Below are positions 25,335 through 33,991 of a stretch of DNA of 64,000 nucleotides, one piece after another (positions within the stretch are counted from its first letter, which is position 1; the number at the start of each line of letters is the position of its first letter). The notes under the pieces are model-generated. The model ran no database searches and was not told where the DNA came from. It worked only from the letters and a program-made list of their open reading frames with translations. The stretch comes from Candidatus Brachythrix odensensis. Its GTDB lineage: Bacteria > Chloroflexota > Anaerolineae > J036 > Brachytrichaceae. The position numbers and the translations under genes are program-made. The DNA lies in assembly GCA_016714465.1 (NCBI GenBank), contig JADKDT010000004.1:1-64000 (forward strand). Reading direction: 5' to 3'.

Positions 25335-26212
25335 TGGTAGTGCACCCGCTTGCCCAGGAAACCGAACTGGAGGATGGTCAAAACGAGGATCACGACGAAC
25401 AAGACCATCGCGACGGCCGAGCCATAGCCCATATTGAACTGCTGGAATGCCTGCTGGAAAAGGTAGTAGACAATCACCGTTGTTGAGCCAATTGGTCCGC
25501 CCTGGGTCATCACGTGGACCTGGGTGAAGGACTGGAACGAGTTGATGACGGCGATGATGAGGATGAAGAACGAGGTGGGCGTGAGCAGCGGCCAGGTGAC
25601 GTAACGCAGGAGTTGCAGGCGATTGGCCCCATCGATCTTCGCAGCCTCATACAGATGGACAGGGATGCTTTGCAGGCCGCCGAGGTAGATGATTACGTTG
25701 TATCCCAACCCGCGCCACACGCCGAGGATGATCAGGGACAGCATCGCCGTGCGCGGCTCATTCAGCCAGCGGGCGGGCGGCAGGCCGACCAGCCCGATGA
25801 GCTGGTTCATCAACCCGACATCGGGGTGATAGATCCACATCCACACGACTGACACCGCGACCAATGAGGTGATGGTCGGGAGGAAATACGCCGTGCGATA
25901 AAAGGCCAGCCCACGCAACGGCCGATTGAGCAGCAGGGCCAGGAACAGGGCCAGGATCATCGACGTCGGAATGGACCCAACGGCGAAGAGGATGGTGTTT
26001 CCCACGGCCTGCCAGAAATCAGCCGAAGAGAACAGCGTTTCATAGTTGGCCAGGCCAATAAACACCGGATCGCCGCGCAGAATCCGCCAGCGCCACAATG
26101 AGAGGCGGGCCGCCTCGACCACTGGATAGAAGGTGAAGGCGCCCAGCACGAGCAGGCTGGGGATAAGAAAGGCATAGGCTGTCAACCAGGTCCGCCAGGG
26201 TCGCCGTTTCAC
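25331..26212 (-). CDS. Sugar ABC transporter permease, MalF/UgpA type
   Basis: A 293-residue permease, six helices, with the EAA loop HLYEAAKIDGANRLQLLRYV (about 208-227), and a CUT1-type N-terminal part (WLTAYAFLIPSLLVLGAFTF). The stop overlaps the next permease and the start overlaps the TIM-barrel gene (ATGA at 26209-26212), so the whole run is one tightly coupled operon. Substrate unknown, but the neighbouring catabolic genes point to a sugar or polyol. Confidence 0.9.
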   Translation of the reverse strand: MKRRPWRTWLTAYAFLIPSLLVLGAFTFYPVVEAARLSLWRWRILRGDPVFIGLANYETLFSSADFWQAVGNTILFAVGSIPTSMILALFLALLLNRPLRGLAFYRTAYFLPTITSLVAVSVVWMWIYHPDVGLMNQLIGLVGLPPARWLNEPRTAMLSLIILGVWRGLGYNVIIYLGGLQSIPVHLYEAAKIDGANRLQLLRYVTWPLLTPTSFFILIIAVINSFQSFTQVHVMTQGGPIGSTTVIVYYLFQQAFQQFNMGYGSAVAMVLFVVILVLTILQFGFLGKRVHYQ

Positions 26213-27030
26213 GCGATCGCCTCCGTCATCGCGGCAAAACTGTCCGCCAGCAAGCCATTCAGGCCGGAGAGCTTTGACGCGCGGTAGCCGTTGATCTCCA
26301 GGATGACCAGGCCGCCAAACCCGGCCGCCTTCAACGCGGCCAGATCGTCGCGCCAGGGCACACGGCCAAAGACCAATGGAAAATGATCTTCGCCCTCGGG
26401 GTTGATGTCATGGACGTGGACGTGCCGGACCGCCCGCACGAAGGCCTCGGACGGCATGCCCTGGCCCTGCAGCACGCTGTGCCCAAAATCCCAGCACGCG
26501 CCCAGCCGCGGATGGCTGATCGCGTTCACCAGGTCCGCCACCTGTTCCGGCGTCTCCCCCACCCGCAGGTAGCCGGGCTTGGGCGGCAGGTTCTCGAGCA
26601 TTGGGCGGATCCTGCGGGTGCGCTCCAAAACCCAGCCCAGGAATTCGTGGGTGTCTTCGCTCAGTTGTTCGAGGGAGCTCTCCCCATGCGCGCCATGGAT
26701 GACGAGGGGGGCATCGAAGCCGCCCAGCTCGGAAATGCGCTCGGCGAACTCCAGGGCGGGTGTGAACAGCGCCTGCAGCTCTGCCCGCCGCGGTCCGGCA
26801 AACCCCGCGGAATTCCAGGGATCCTTGTAGGGCGCGTGCAGGCTGCAATGCCGCCCCGCGCAAGCGCAGCGCTCGGCCAGCGCCAGCAGCGCGGCGTAGT
26901 CTTCGTCGGGCGGATACAGGGTGAACTCGAGCGCCGTACCGCCCGCGGCCATCAGCGGCGCCAGGAAGGCTTCACCGCTTTCGCTGGCCTCCCATTTCGG
27001 GTGATGCGAAAACCCAAACTCGATACTCAT
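26209..27030 (-). CDS. Xylose-isomerase-like TIM-barrel protein
   Basis: A 273-residue AP-endonuclease-2/sugar phosphate isomerase/epimerase-fold protein. Metal-site candidates are the Glu in LENLPPKPGYLRVGETPEQV, the Asp/His in ACWDFGHSVL, the His pair in VRHVHVHDIN and the Glu in GLVILEING. Relatives isomerise or epimerise ketoses and inositol derivatives. It is coupled by ATGA overlaps to the permease on one side and to the ADP-ribosylglycohydrolase-like gene on the other (27027-27030), so it should act on the imported compound or its product. Confidence 0.82.
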   Translation of the reverse strand: MSIEFGFSHHPKWEASESGEAFLAPLMAAGGTALEFTLYPPDEDYAALLALAERCACAGRHCSLHAPYKDPWNSAGFAGPRRAELQALFTPALEFAERISELGGFDAPLVIHGAHGESSLEQLSEDTHEFLGWVLERTRRIRPMLENLPPKPGYLRVGETPEQVADLVNAISHPRLGACWDFGHSVLQGQGMPSEAFVRAVRHVHVHDINPEGEDHFPLVFGRVPWRDDLAALKAAGFGGLVILEINGYRASKLSGLNGLLADSFAAMTEAIA

Positions 27031-28052
27031 GCCTTTCCTCCGACAAGATCCCGCGCGATGCCGGCCAGATCCAGTTGATTCACGGATTCCACGAACGCCA
27101 ACTGGCGGGCATCGATCTCCCGCGCGCCGCGCATCGCCCCGCAGATCCCGCCGGCCAGCGAGGCAATCGTGTCCGTGTCCCCCCCGAGGTTGATCCCGGC
27201 CAGAATCGCGGGCATGGGCTCGCCGCGCGCCGCGACGACGACCCCGATCGCCGAGGCAACCGATTCAGCCGGATCCAGGCCGACGCCAACGTAGTCGTAG
27301 AGCGCCTGCAGGGCATCCTCCAGGCTGACGGACTGACGGGCGAGCCTGACAGCCAGATCGATGCGGGTGTCCAATGGGGTCGTCCAGCTCCATTGCCCAA
27401 GAATCCGGCCCCGACGTGCGCCGTCCTGGGCCGCCGAAATGACATCGTCAAGGCTGGCCCCGGGCCGCATCGCGGCAGCCACGGCAAAAGCCGCGGCTGC
27501 CGCGGCCTGGTGGCCATTCCGCGTGTCATGGGTCGGGATACCCGATGCGAACACGTCGGCGAGGACGGCATCGAAGTCCGCCCCGTTTGCGATGCCGATG
27601 GCCGCCACTCGCATGGCGCTTCCGTTCGTTGTGCCCTGCCCGCCTGTCTCGCGCGGCGACGCGCCGGCCATCAGGCGGCCCAGAGCGCGCCGGGTGCTGG
27701 GCCCGAGATACGGATTGTTCAGCCCGTCGTGGTCGCGCGCCCAGGCCACCAGGCCAGCGGCCACCCGCTCGGGGGTGAGCGGCCGGCCCTCGATCAAGAT
27801 GCGCGCGATGAGCAGGGTCTGGGTGGTGTCGTCGGTGATCGAGCCGAGCGGGTCTCCCACCCCAGGATGCATCGGACTGGGCGCGGCGAAGTCAGTCAAC
27901 CAGCCAAAGCGCTCGCGAATCTGATCGCGGGTCATGAACTCGGAAGCGCGCCCCAGCGCATCGCCCAGCGCGACGCCGGCCAGACAGCCATGCGCGCGAT
28001 CAAACCGCGAGAGTGCGGCTTGTGCGGGCGGAGGTTGTGGGGACAGTGTCAT
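27027..28052 (-). CDS. ADP-ribosylglycohydrolase (DraG) family protein
   Basis: A 341-residue protein with the two-metal site of the DraG/ARH family: the first motif GSITDDTTQTLLIARIL (about 66-82) and the second NLGGDTDTIASLAGGICGA (about 296-314); CLAGVALGDALGRASEFM near the start is also family-typical. Such enzymes cleave N- or O-glycosidic ADP-ribose bonds, and several subgroups sit in sugar or nucleoside operons with unknown substrates. ATG 28052 follows the dehydrogenase stop (28063) by ten bases; the open frame further up overlaps that gene. In this context hydrolysis of a riboside-type substrate is conceivable but unproven. Confidence 0.85.
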   Translation of the reverse strand: MTLSPQPPPAQAALSRFDRAHGCLAGVALGDALGRASEFMTRDQIRERFGWLTDFAAPSPMHPGVGDPLGSITDDTTQTLLIARILIEGRPLTPERVAAGLVAWARDHDGLNNPYLGPSTRRALGRLMAGASPRETGGQGTTNGSAMRVAAIGIANGADFDAVLADVFASGIPTHDTRNGHQAAAAAAFAVAAAMRPGASLDDVISAAQDGARRGRILGQWSWTTPLDTRIDLAVRLARQSVSLEDALQALYDYVGVGLDPAESVASAIGVVVAARGEPMPAILAGINLGGDTDTIASLAGGICGAMRGAREIDARQLAFVESVNQLDLAGIARDLVGGKA

Positions 28053-28062
28053 TGCTCGTTCT

Positions 28063-29084
28063 TCAGGCAAAGACCGCCACGGTCTTGATGCCGCGATAGG
28101 CGGCGCTGTCGGCGAAGGCGGCTTCGAGTCCGTCGAGTGAGACCGTTCGGGTGACGTAGCCGTCCAGATCCATCGCGCGCGTCGCGAGGGCTTCCGCGGC
28201 GGCGGCAAAGTCAGGCGTCCCGAAACCAAAGGTGCCAACCAGAGCGACTTCCTCATAGTGAATGCGGAAGGCGTCCACACTCAGGCGGGTGTCGCGCGGG
28301 AGTCCGGCGAAGACATTGACCGACCCGCCCCGGCGGGCGAGCGAAATGGCCAGACCTACCGCATCGGGCTGGGCGATCGAGACCATGACCCGATCAAACC
28401 CCTCGGTATGGCCGGCCGCTTTGGCCGCCTCACCCAGGTCGGTTGTCGATACATCCACGACCTGGTCGGCGCGCGTCTGGGCCCAGGCCAGGCGCTCGGG
28501 GTCATCCCGGCCAGGGTCACACTGGCGGCCCCAAGATGGCGGGCGAGCGCAGCCTGGAGCAAGCCCATTGGCCCGTCGCCGATGATGAGGACGGTGTCAC
28601 CCGCGCGCAGCCCGAGCACGCCAAACCCGTGATAGCAGCAGGCCAGGGGCTCGGCCAGGGTCAACTCGATGAGGTCGTCGGCTGCGGTCAGGCGGCGCAT
28701 CCCGCGGCGCACGATCGCCTCGGGCACGCGCACGAACTCGGCAAACCCGCCGGGCCGGACCGAGCTGTCCCACAGGCGCTCGCACAACGAAAATTGGCCG
28801 CGCGTGCAGAAACGGCATTCACCGCAGGCGATGTAGGGGGCAACCGCGACCCGGTCTCCTTCGCGCCACCCGGGGGCCAGGGACGCGGCGATCTCGTCCG
28901 TCGTCTCATGCCCGAGGACCGACCCGGGCGAGATGAGCGGATGGCCGCGCATAAAGGTCTTGACATCGGTCGCGCACACCCCGCAGGCGCGCGTGCGCAG
29001 CAGCACCTCGCCCGCCCCGATTTCGGGCCGGGGCAGGTCCGCGATCTCGACCTTCCCGGGTTCAAGATAGAGCAGGGCCTTCAT
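28063..29084 (-). CDS. Zinc-dependent alcohol/polyol dehydrogenase (one-base frameshift)
   Basis: About 340 residues of a medium-chain dehydrogenase. The catalytic Zn ligands are CGVCATDVKTF and GHETTDEI; the structural Zn lobe is CGECRFCTRGQFSLC. The Rossmann part is VLIIGDGPMGLLQAALA. The frame breaks at GGGG 28498-28501 (plus strand); adding one C to the coding strand joins AGMTP to ERLAWAQTRADQVVDVSTTD, then GFDRVMVSIAQPDAV, ending at 28063. It resembles sorbitol/threonine-type dehydrogenases and probably oxidises the imported polyol with NAD(P). It overlaps the upstream kinase-like gene by ATGA (29081-29084). Confidence 0.82.
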
Positions 29085-30082
29085 CGTGTGTTCTCCTTCA
29101 GGCGCAGGCTGCGGGCCAGACCGCGCCGCACCCGAACCTGCGCGATATCCGTCGCCGACAACAGCGCCAGGGGATTGCCATCCGCGCACAGCACGGCGCC
29201 GGTCCGGAATCCGCCCGCCTCGAGCCGGTCCGTTTCGCGCAGTCCAACGTAGCGCGACAAGACCGGCTCGCTCCGGCGATGCGCGGCCGGATCAAGCGTG
29301 GTGCGAATGAGCAGGTGATCGCATACCAGACAGCCCGCCGGTTCATCCAGCATCGCGGACAGCAGCACACCACCGGCAATCGCCTTGCCATAGAATCGTT
29401 CGTCGGGCAAGCCGGCGATCAGGGTGGCGACCTGAGCTCCCTCGGCCACCTGTGTCTCAATGGCGCCCTCGCGCCGAATCACCCAGGTATCGGGACCGCC
29501 AATCGGCTCGGGATCGCGGCGAATGTTCTGACCGGACATTTTCCCGACCGCGTCGACGTTGACCATCTGACCATCGATCGTCGCCAGCACGGTGAAATCG
29601 ACGACGACATCGTTGAAGCCCAGGCCCAGATCGGCGCCATTCACCCCGGCCAGCAGGCCCGGCACGTGAACGACCTCAAACTCGGCGCCGGCCAGCCGCC
29701 CAACATCGACGGCCAGGCAGGTCACGAGCGGGCCGACGTTCGCGGTGCCCACGCCGACCCCAAGCAACGGCACAGCGCTGCCCTGGATGGCCAGGGCGAC
29801 ATCGGCCAGGGTGCCATCCCCCCCGAGCACAACGAGGACGTCAACGCCAGCCTCCACGCAGCGTTGGGCGATCCAGGCGCTCCGCGCGCGACCTGACAAG
29901 GCCGACCAATCCAGCAAGTGGGCGGTGGCCGGCAGGCCCGCCAGCGCATCGCCGCCCATCTCGCCCGCGCCCGTCCAGACCTCGCGCGGCGCCAGCGCGC
30001 GCAGCGCTTCCACCGCCGCCAACAGGGCGCGGCCGGCACCCGACTGAGTATTCACGATCAGGCCGACCCGTTCAAAGGTCAT
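29081..30082 (-). CDS. ATP-NAD kinase / AcoX-like protein
   Basis: A 333-residue protein of the NAD-kinase/diacylglycerol-kinase fold. It starts VGLIVNTQSGAGRALLAAVE and has the family nucleotide motif VLVVLGGDGTLADVALAI (about 81-98) and GVGTANVGPLVT. The C-terminal half differs from true NAD kinases and is closer to AcoX, found with acetoin and sugar operons. Here it sits between the SorC regulator and a polyol dehydrogenase, with ATGA overlaps on both sides. A plausible role is phosphorylation of the pathway intermediate, the type of compound SorC regulators bind; this is an inference from position. Confidence 0.75.
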   Translation of the reverse strand: MTFERVGLIVNTQSGAGRALLAAVEALRALAPREVWTGAGEMGGDALAGLPATAHLLDWSALSGRARSAWIAQRCVEAGVDVLVVLGGDGTLADVALAIQGSAVPLLGVGVGTANVGPLVTCLAVDVGRLAGAEFEVVHVPGLLAGVNGADLGLGFNDVVVDFTVLATIDGQMVNVDAVGKMSGQNIRRDPEPIGGPDTWVIRREGAIETQVAEGAQVATLIAGLPDERFYGKAIAGGVLLSAMLDEPAGCLVCDHLLIRTTLDPAAHRRSEPVLSRYVGLRETDRLEAGGFRTGAVLCADGNPLALLSATDIAQVRVRRGLARSLRLKENTR

Positions 30083-31044
30083 GACGGGTTGGCCTCATAC
30101 AGCTCGAGCACACCCCGAGCCGCCGCTTCATCGATGACAAGCGTGTTGACATGCTTGCCGCGCAGGGCACCCAGGATGGCCTGGGCTTTTCCGGCGCCTG
30201 AGGCAACGCCGACGACCCGTCGGGTTCGGCGCAATTGGCCCAATTCGATGCCGATCACGCCCGGAACGGCATCAACGCACGGCCTGCCGCGCCCGTCAAA
30301 GAAGCGCACACAGATGTCGCCCACCGCCCCCGACTCGCGCAGGCGCACCTGGGTGGAAGGGCTGAGGTAGTCGACGAACAACATTTGGACTTCCGCCGCA
30401 GCTTCGACGTTCCCGATGCCGACGATGGCGACATCGAGCTTGTTCCACAGCCCGGCGATCTCCTCGAGGTCGGGCGAGCGGCGCAGGCTGTCTTCCAGCT
30501 CAGCCGAGTCGACCAGGGCCGGCGCATACAGGCTCCTCCACGTCCCGCCAAACGCCGAGCCGAGCGCGCGAGCCAACTCGTGCACCTGAAACATCGGCGC
30601 AATCTGGCCCAGTCCGCCGATGAGCGGCACGACCGAAATGCGGGCCTGGCGGGGCGGATCGAGCGCGCCAACCACTTCATGCAGGGTGCGCCCCCACCCA
30701 ATTCCGACCACGTCACCGTTCTGCAGGGTGCGCTCGAGATACGCCGCGGCGGCCTGGCCCACCCGCCGGCGGGCCACGTCAGCTGCAGCAGTCTCGGAAG
30801 TGATGACGACGGCCTCGGTCAGCCCAAATGTGGCGACCAAACGGCCCTCCAGCTCAGCCTGAGTGGCGTCGGGATCGATGATGCGAATCTCGACGATGCC
30901 TTCCTGGCGGGCCTGCTGGAGCAGGCGGGACACCGTTGGGCGCGACGCGTTGATCTGGCGCGCGATCTCGTCCTGGGTCAGGTTGTCGATGTAGTACAGC
31001 CTGGCGGCGCGCAGCATGGCCTGACGATTCTCATGCCGGGTCAT
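30079..31044 (-). CDS. SorC/DeoR-family transcriptional regulator
   Basis: A 321-residue regulator. The N-terminal helix-turn-helix is YYIDNLTQDEIARQINASRP (about 17-36) then TVSRLLQQARQEGIVEI. The larger C-terminal part is the SorC sugar-binding domain (VVGIGWGRTLHEVVGAL, VVPLIGGLGQIAPMF, VVGVASGAGKAQAILGAL), which usually binds phosphorylated sugars. ATG 31044 is used; the extension upstream crosses the operator. It heads the minus-strand operon and faces a divergent aldolase gene across the palindrome 31059-31085. It presumably represses both transcripts until the inducer appears. Confidence 0.9.
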   Translation of the reverse strand: MTRHENRQAMLRAARLYYIDNLTQDEIARQINASRPTVSRLLQQARQEGIVEIRIIDPDATQAELEGRLVATFGLTEAVVITSETAAADVARRRVGQAAAAYLERTLQNGDVVGIGWGRTLHEVVGALDPPRQARISVVPLIGGLGQIAPMFQVHELARALGSAFGGTWRSLYAPALVDSAELEDSLRRSPDLEEIAGLWNKLDVAIVGIGNVEAAAEVQMLFVDYLSPSTQVRLRESGAVGDICVRFFDGRGRPCVDAVPGVIGIELGQLRRTRRVVGVASGAGKAQAILGALRGKHVNTLVIDEAAARGVLELYEANPS

Positions 31045-31045
31045 G

Positions 31046-31074
31046 TTGCGCCCCTGAGTGAACAAATGTAAAAT
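31046..31074 (+). promoter_or_regulatory. Promoter of the aldolase gene
   Basis: TTGCGC (31046-31051), a 17-base spacer, TAAAAT (31069-31074). The -10 lies inside the operator palindrome, so a bound repressor would block polymerase. Confidence 0.5.
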
Positions 31075-31085
31075 ACATCTGTTCA
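31059..31085. promoter_or_regulatory. Candidate SorC-family operator
   Basis: A 27-base palindrome with half-sites TGAACA-A-ATGTA and TACAT-C-TGTTCA around AAA; one mismatched pair. It occupies the space between the divergent regulator operon and the aldolase gene, and overlaps the -10 regions of both directions. It differs clearly from the GC-rich intergenic palindromes elsewhere. Confidence 0.7.
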
Positions 31086-31169
31086 GATTCTTGCGCACGC
31101 GGGCCGGCTTGTCAAGGTTGACGCAAGGCCACTTCCGCGCCGCCACCAAGCACGCAAAAGGAGATCGTT

Positions 31170-31943
31170 ATGACACCTCGCCACCGCCGCCTATCCCACC
31201 TCTTCGCCGCCGACGGGCGCTGCCTCGTCGTCGCCCTGGACCATGCCGGATTCATGGACAAGCCCCTGCGCGGGCTGGAGGCGCCCGGGCCGGTGCTCAG
31301 CGCTTCGGTCGCGGCCGGTGCGAACGCGTTTCTGCTCACCCTGGGCAGCGCCGAGCGATATGCGGCCGAGCTTGGCCGAGCCGGGCTGTGGCTGAGCGTT
31401 GAGGCCGATCCGCGCCTCGCCGAGCCCATGGTTGCCGAGGCGTTGCGCCTGGGGGCCGACGGGGTGAAATGCCTGGTCTACCCGGGCTGGGAAGCGCGCC
31501 CGAACAGCCTGGCCGATTTCTCGGCCCTGGCCCTGGCCTGCCGGGCGTGGAACCTGCCCGTGATGGCCGAGGTCATCCCCGGCGGATTTCTGGCCGGCCC
31601 GGAGCAGCGCACGCCGGCAGCCATTGCCGCGGGCGCGCGAGTGGCCTTTGAGGCCGGAGCGGATGTGATCAAGACGGTGTATACGGGAACGCCCGAGTCC
31701 TTTGCGATGGTGCTCGCGTACTGCCCGGCGCCGGTCATCGTGCTGGGCGGCGACCGGGCCGACGATGCGCGGGCCGTGCTGCAGAGCGTCCGCGATGCGC
31801 TGGACGCCGGCGCGGCCGGCGTCGCGATTGGGCGGAACATCTGGCAGCACCCCCGGCCCGGCCGAATGACGGCCGCCCTCGCCGCGCTCATTCATGGCGG
31901 CGCATCGGTCGAGGATGCCCTGACGCTGCTCGGCTCAGATTAG
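31170..31943 (+). CDS. Class I aldolase, DeoC/FbaB/LacD family
   Basis: A 257-residue TIM-barrel aldolase. VVALDHAGFMDKPLRGLE near the start, GADGVKCLVYPGWE (about 90-103) and the Schiff-base lysine candidate in GADVIKTVYTGTPESF (about 168-183) match DeoC/FbaB/LacD-type enzymes. VIVLGGDRADD and GVAIGRNIWQHP complete the phosphate-binding end. AAAGGAG precedes ATG 31170. It is divergent from the SorC-led operon and shares its operator. It likely cleaves the phosphorylated sugar produced by that operon into two C2-C3 pieces. A terminator follows. Confidence 0.87.
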   Translation: MTPRHRRLSHLFAADGRCLVVALDHAGFMDKPLRGLEAPGPVLSASVAAGANAFLLTLGSAERYAAELGRAGLWLSVEADPRLAEPMVAEALRLGADGVKCLVYPGWEARPNSLADFSALALACRAWNLPVMAEVIPGGFLAGPEQRTPAAIAAGARVAFEAGADVIKTVYTGTPESFAMVLAYCPAPVIVLGGDRADDARAVLQSVRDALDAGAAGVAIGRNIWQHPRPGRMTAALAALIHGGASVEDALTLLGSD

Positions 31944-31982
31944 GCTACAGAGCCGTTTTGTCAACCATATCTGGATGAACGA

Positions 31983-32017
31983 AACCTCGCGGGTCTGGGA
32001 GACCCGCGAGGTTTTTT
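31983..32017 (+). terminator. Intrinsic terminator of the aldolase gene
   Basis: 14-bp stem (31983-31996 with 32000-32013), GGG loop, followed by a six-T run (32012-32017). Confidence 0.85.
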
Positions 32018-32030
32018 GGGGGTCTGAAGC

Positions 32031-32036
32031 GATAAT
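32031..32036 (+). promoter_or_regulatory. -10 box, leaderless start
   Basis: GATAAT begins 12 bases before ATG 32043; the bases between are CCGGGC. The same GATAAT-CCCGGC-ATG arrangement occurs at 44826. The -35 is poor. Confidence 0.45.
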
Positions 32037-32042
32037 CCGGGC

Positions 32043-33625
32043 ATGAACCTCATCCTCACCAACGCCCGAATCTTCACCTGCGACCCTTCTCAGCCGTGGG
32101 CGACCGCGCTGGCAATCGCCAACGACAAGATCATTGCGGTCGGCAGCGATGCCGACATGGATGGCGTGCGGCTTCCCAATGCCGAGCGCATCAACCTGAA
32201 CGGCGCGTTTGTCACCCCTGGCCTCATCGACGCGCACACCCATCTGCTGTCAACAGGCTATGCGCTGCAACGGATTGATCTCCCCCGCGAACCTTCGCAC
32301 GATTTGGTGATCGAGACCGTGCGCCGGCGCGCGGCAACGACGCCCTCCGGGAAGTGGATTCTTGGACGAGGCTGGGTGCGGGTGCCCTGGTCGGCCGATG
32401 GCACGCCGTCCGCAGCCGATCTCGATCCCGCCACCGACGCCCATCCGGTCGCGATCACCGCCGCCAGCGGACACGCGCTGTGGGTAAACAGCGCCGGGCT
32501 GCGCCAATGCGGCATCACCGCCAGCACCGCTGATCCGTATGGCGGGCAGATCGTCCGCGACGCGACGGGCGCGCCGACGGGTCTGCTGCTCGAGGAAGCC
32601 CTGGGGCTCGTCTACGACAAGCTGCCGCCCTTCACCTTCGCCGAAGAAGAGGCGGCCGTGCTTGGCGCAATGCGGGCGATGAACCAGGCCGGCCTGACCG
32701 GCACGCATTGCATGGACGGTTCGGGCGGGATTGGCAGCTTCCAGGCCTATCAGCGCGTGCGGGCCAGCCACAAACAGACCCTGCGCGTTGTCAAAAACCT
32801 GCCCGCCCAGGACATGGACGCGGTGCTCGGGGCCGGCATCCGGAGCGGATTTGGGGATGCCTGGCTGCGCGTCGGCGGGGTGAAGTTCTTCGCCGATGGC
32901 GCGCTCGGCCCGCGCACGGCGCTGATGATTGCGCCCTACGAGAACCAGCCCGCGAATTACGGCATGCGAACCTACGAGAAGGAGCAGCTCTTCGAGGATA
33001 TCGGGCGGGTCAACGCGGCCGGGCTTTCGGCGATCGTGCATGCGATTGGTGATCAGGCCAACCGAGATGTGCTGGATGCCATGGCGGCCGCAGCCGCCGG
33101 GGCAACGCCCGGGCTGCGCAACCGGATCGAGCACTGCCAGGTTCTGCACCCCGACGACATCCCGCGTTTCGCCGTGCAGAACATCATCGCCTCTGTCCAA
33201 CCGATTCATGCCACCCAGGACATGCAGGTCGCCGATCTGTTCTGGGGCGACGCAGCAAGGGCGCCTACGCCTTCCGCAGCCTCGCCGACAGCGGGGCGCG
33301 CCTGGCCTTTGGCTCGGACGCGCCGGTCGAGGTCTTTGATCCCCTGGTCGGCCTGCACGCGGCCGTCACCCGCCGGCGGGCAGATGGCACACCCGGGCCG
33401 GACGGCTGGTATCCCGAGCAACGCGTAACGATCGAGGAAGCCATCCAGGCCTACACCCTGGGCGCCGCCTATGCGGGCGGAATGGAGCGCGAGATCGGCT
33501 CGCTCGAGGCTGGCAAATACGCCGACCTGACCGTGCTCTCGCGCGACCTCACCCGCATCCCGGGCGACGAGATTCTGGGGGTCAAAGTCGAGCGGGTGAT
33601 GGTTGGGGGCGGGTGGGTTGTGTAA
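32043..33625 (+). CDS. Amidohydrolase, YtcJ-like (one-base frameshift)
   Basis: About 527 residues of a metal-dependent amidohydrolase family 3 (YtcJ) enzyme. The first metal motif is TPGLIDAHTHLLS (about 59-71); then GVKFFADGALGPRTALM, the His in SAIVHAIGDQANRDVLDAM and in RIEHCQVLHPDD follow. The frame breaks after FWGDA; adding one A in AA 33257-33258 joins KGAYAFRSLADSGARLAFGS and the catalytic Asp segment SDAPVEVFDPL, and continues to a TAA at 33623. Relatives hydrolyse N-acyl or N-substituted formamides. It stands alone with a leaderless-type promoter and is followed by the TGG/CAGG-rich repeat. Confidence 0.85.
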
Positions 33626-33685
33626 CGTTGGTAAGGTTGGTAAGGTTCGTCAGGTTTGGTCAGGTGGATAAGGTGTGATCAGGTG
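33626..33685 (+). repeat. GGTAAGGTT/GGTCAGGT dispersed repeat, copy 1
   Basis: A 60-base G/T-rich block immediately after a stop codon, built from GGTAAGGTT and GGTCAGGT-like units. It matches copy 3 (37671-37730, opposite strand) with about 5 differences in 57 positions. The rest of the gap to the RRM gene (33686-33886) is G-rich and shows no gene. Confidence 0.8.
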
Positions 33686-33886
33686 TTGGCGAAAAGCACC
33701 GGGGGTTGGGTAACGGGGTTGGGCGTCCCGAAACGAAGTGCGGTGAAAGACGCGGGGTTGGCGAAGGAGCCCCGGAGCGAAACGCTCGCCGAGTCGGCCA
33801 GGAGGGGGCGACCGCAATGGGATGCGTTACGCGGTTAATGGCGGTGGCGGCTGGCCCGGGATGCGCGTCCGCCTTGCAACATGTGG

Positions 33887-33892
33887 TAAGAT
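33887..33892 (+). promoter_or_regulatory. Extended -10 of the RRM gene
   Basis: TGG-TAAGAT, an extended -10 (TGn). Transcription from about 33899 would run through the terminator at 33922-33957 before reaching the coding region. Confidence 0.5.
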
Positions 33893-33921
33893 ATCGGCCT
33901 GTTCTTTGAGATTGTGTGTTT

Positions 33922-33957
33922 GCCGCCAAACCTTCCAAAGGTTTGGCGGCTTTTTTT
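33922..33957 (+). terminator. Leader terminator (attenuator) of the RRM gene
   Basis: Perfect 13-bp stem (33922-33934 with 33938-33950), CCA loop and seven T (33951-33957): a textbook intrinsic terminator. It ends 35 bases before the ATG of the RRM gene, leaving no room for another promoter in between. Confidence 0.8.
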
Positions 33958-33991
33958 GTCCTGGCGGAATGTCGGAGGCAAGGGAGATCGA

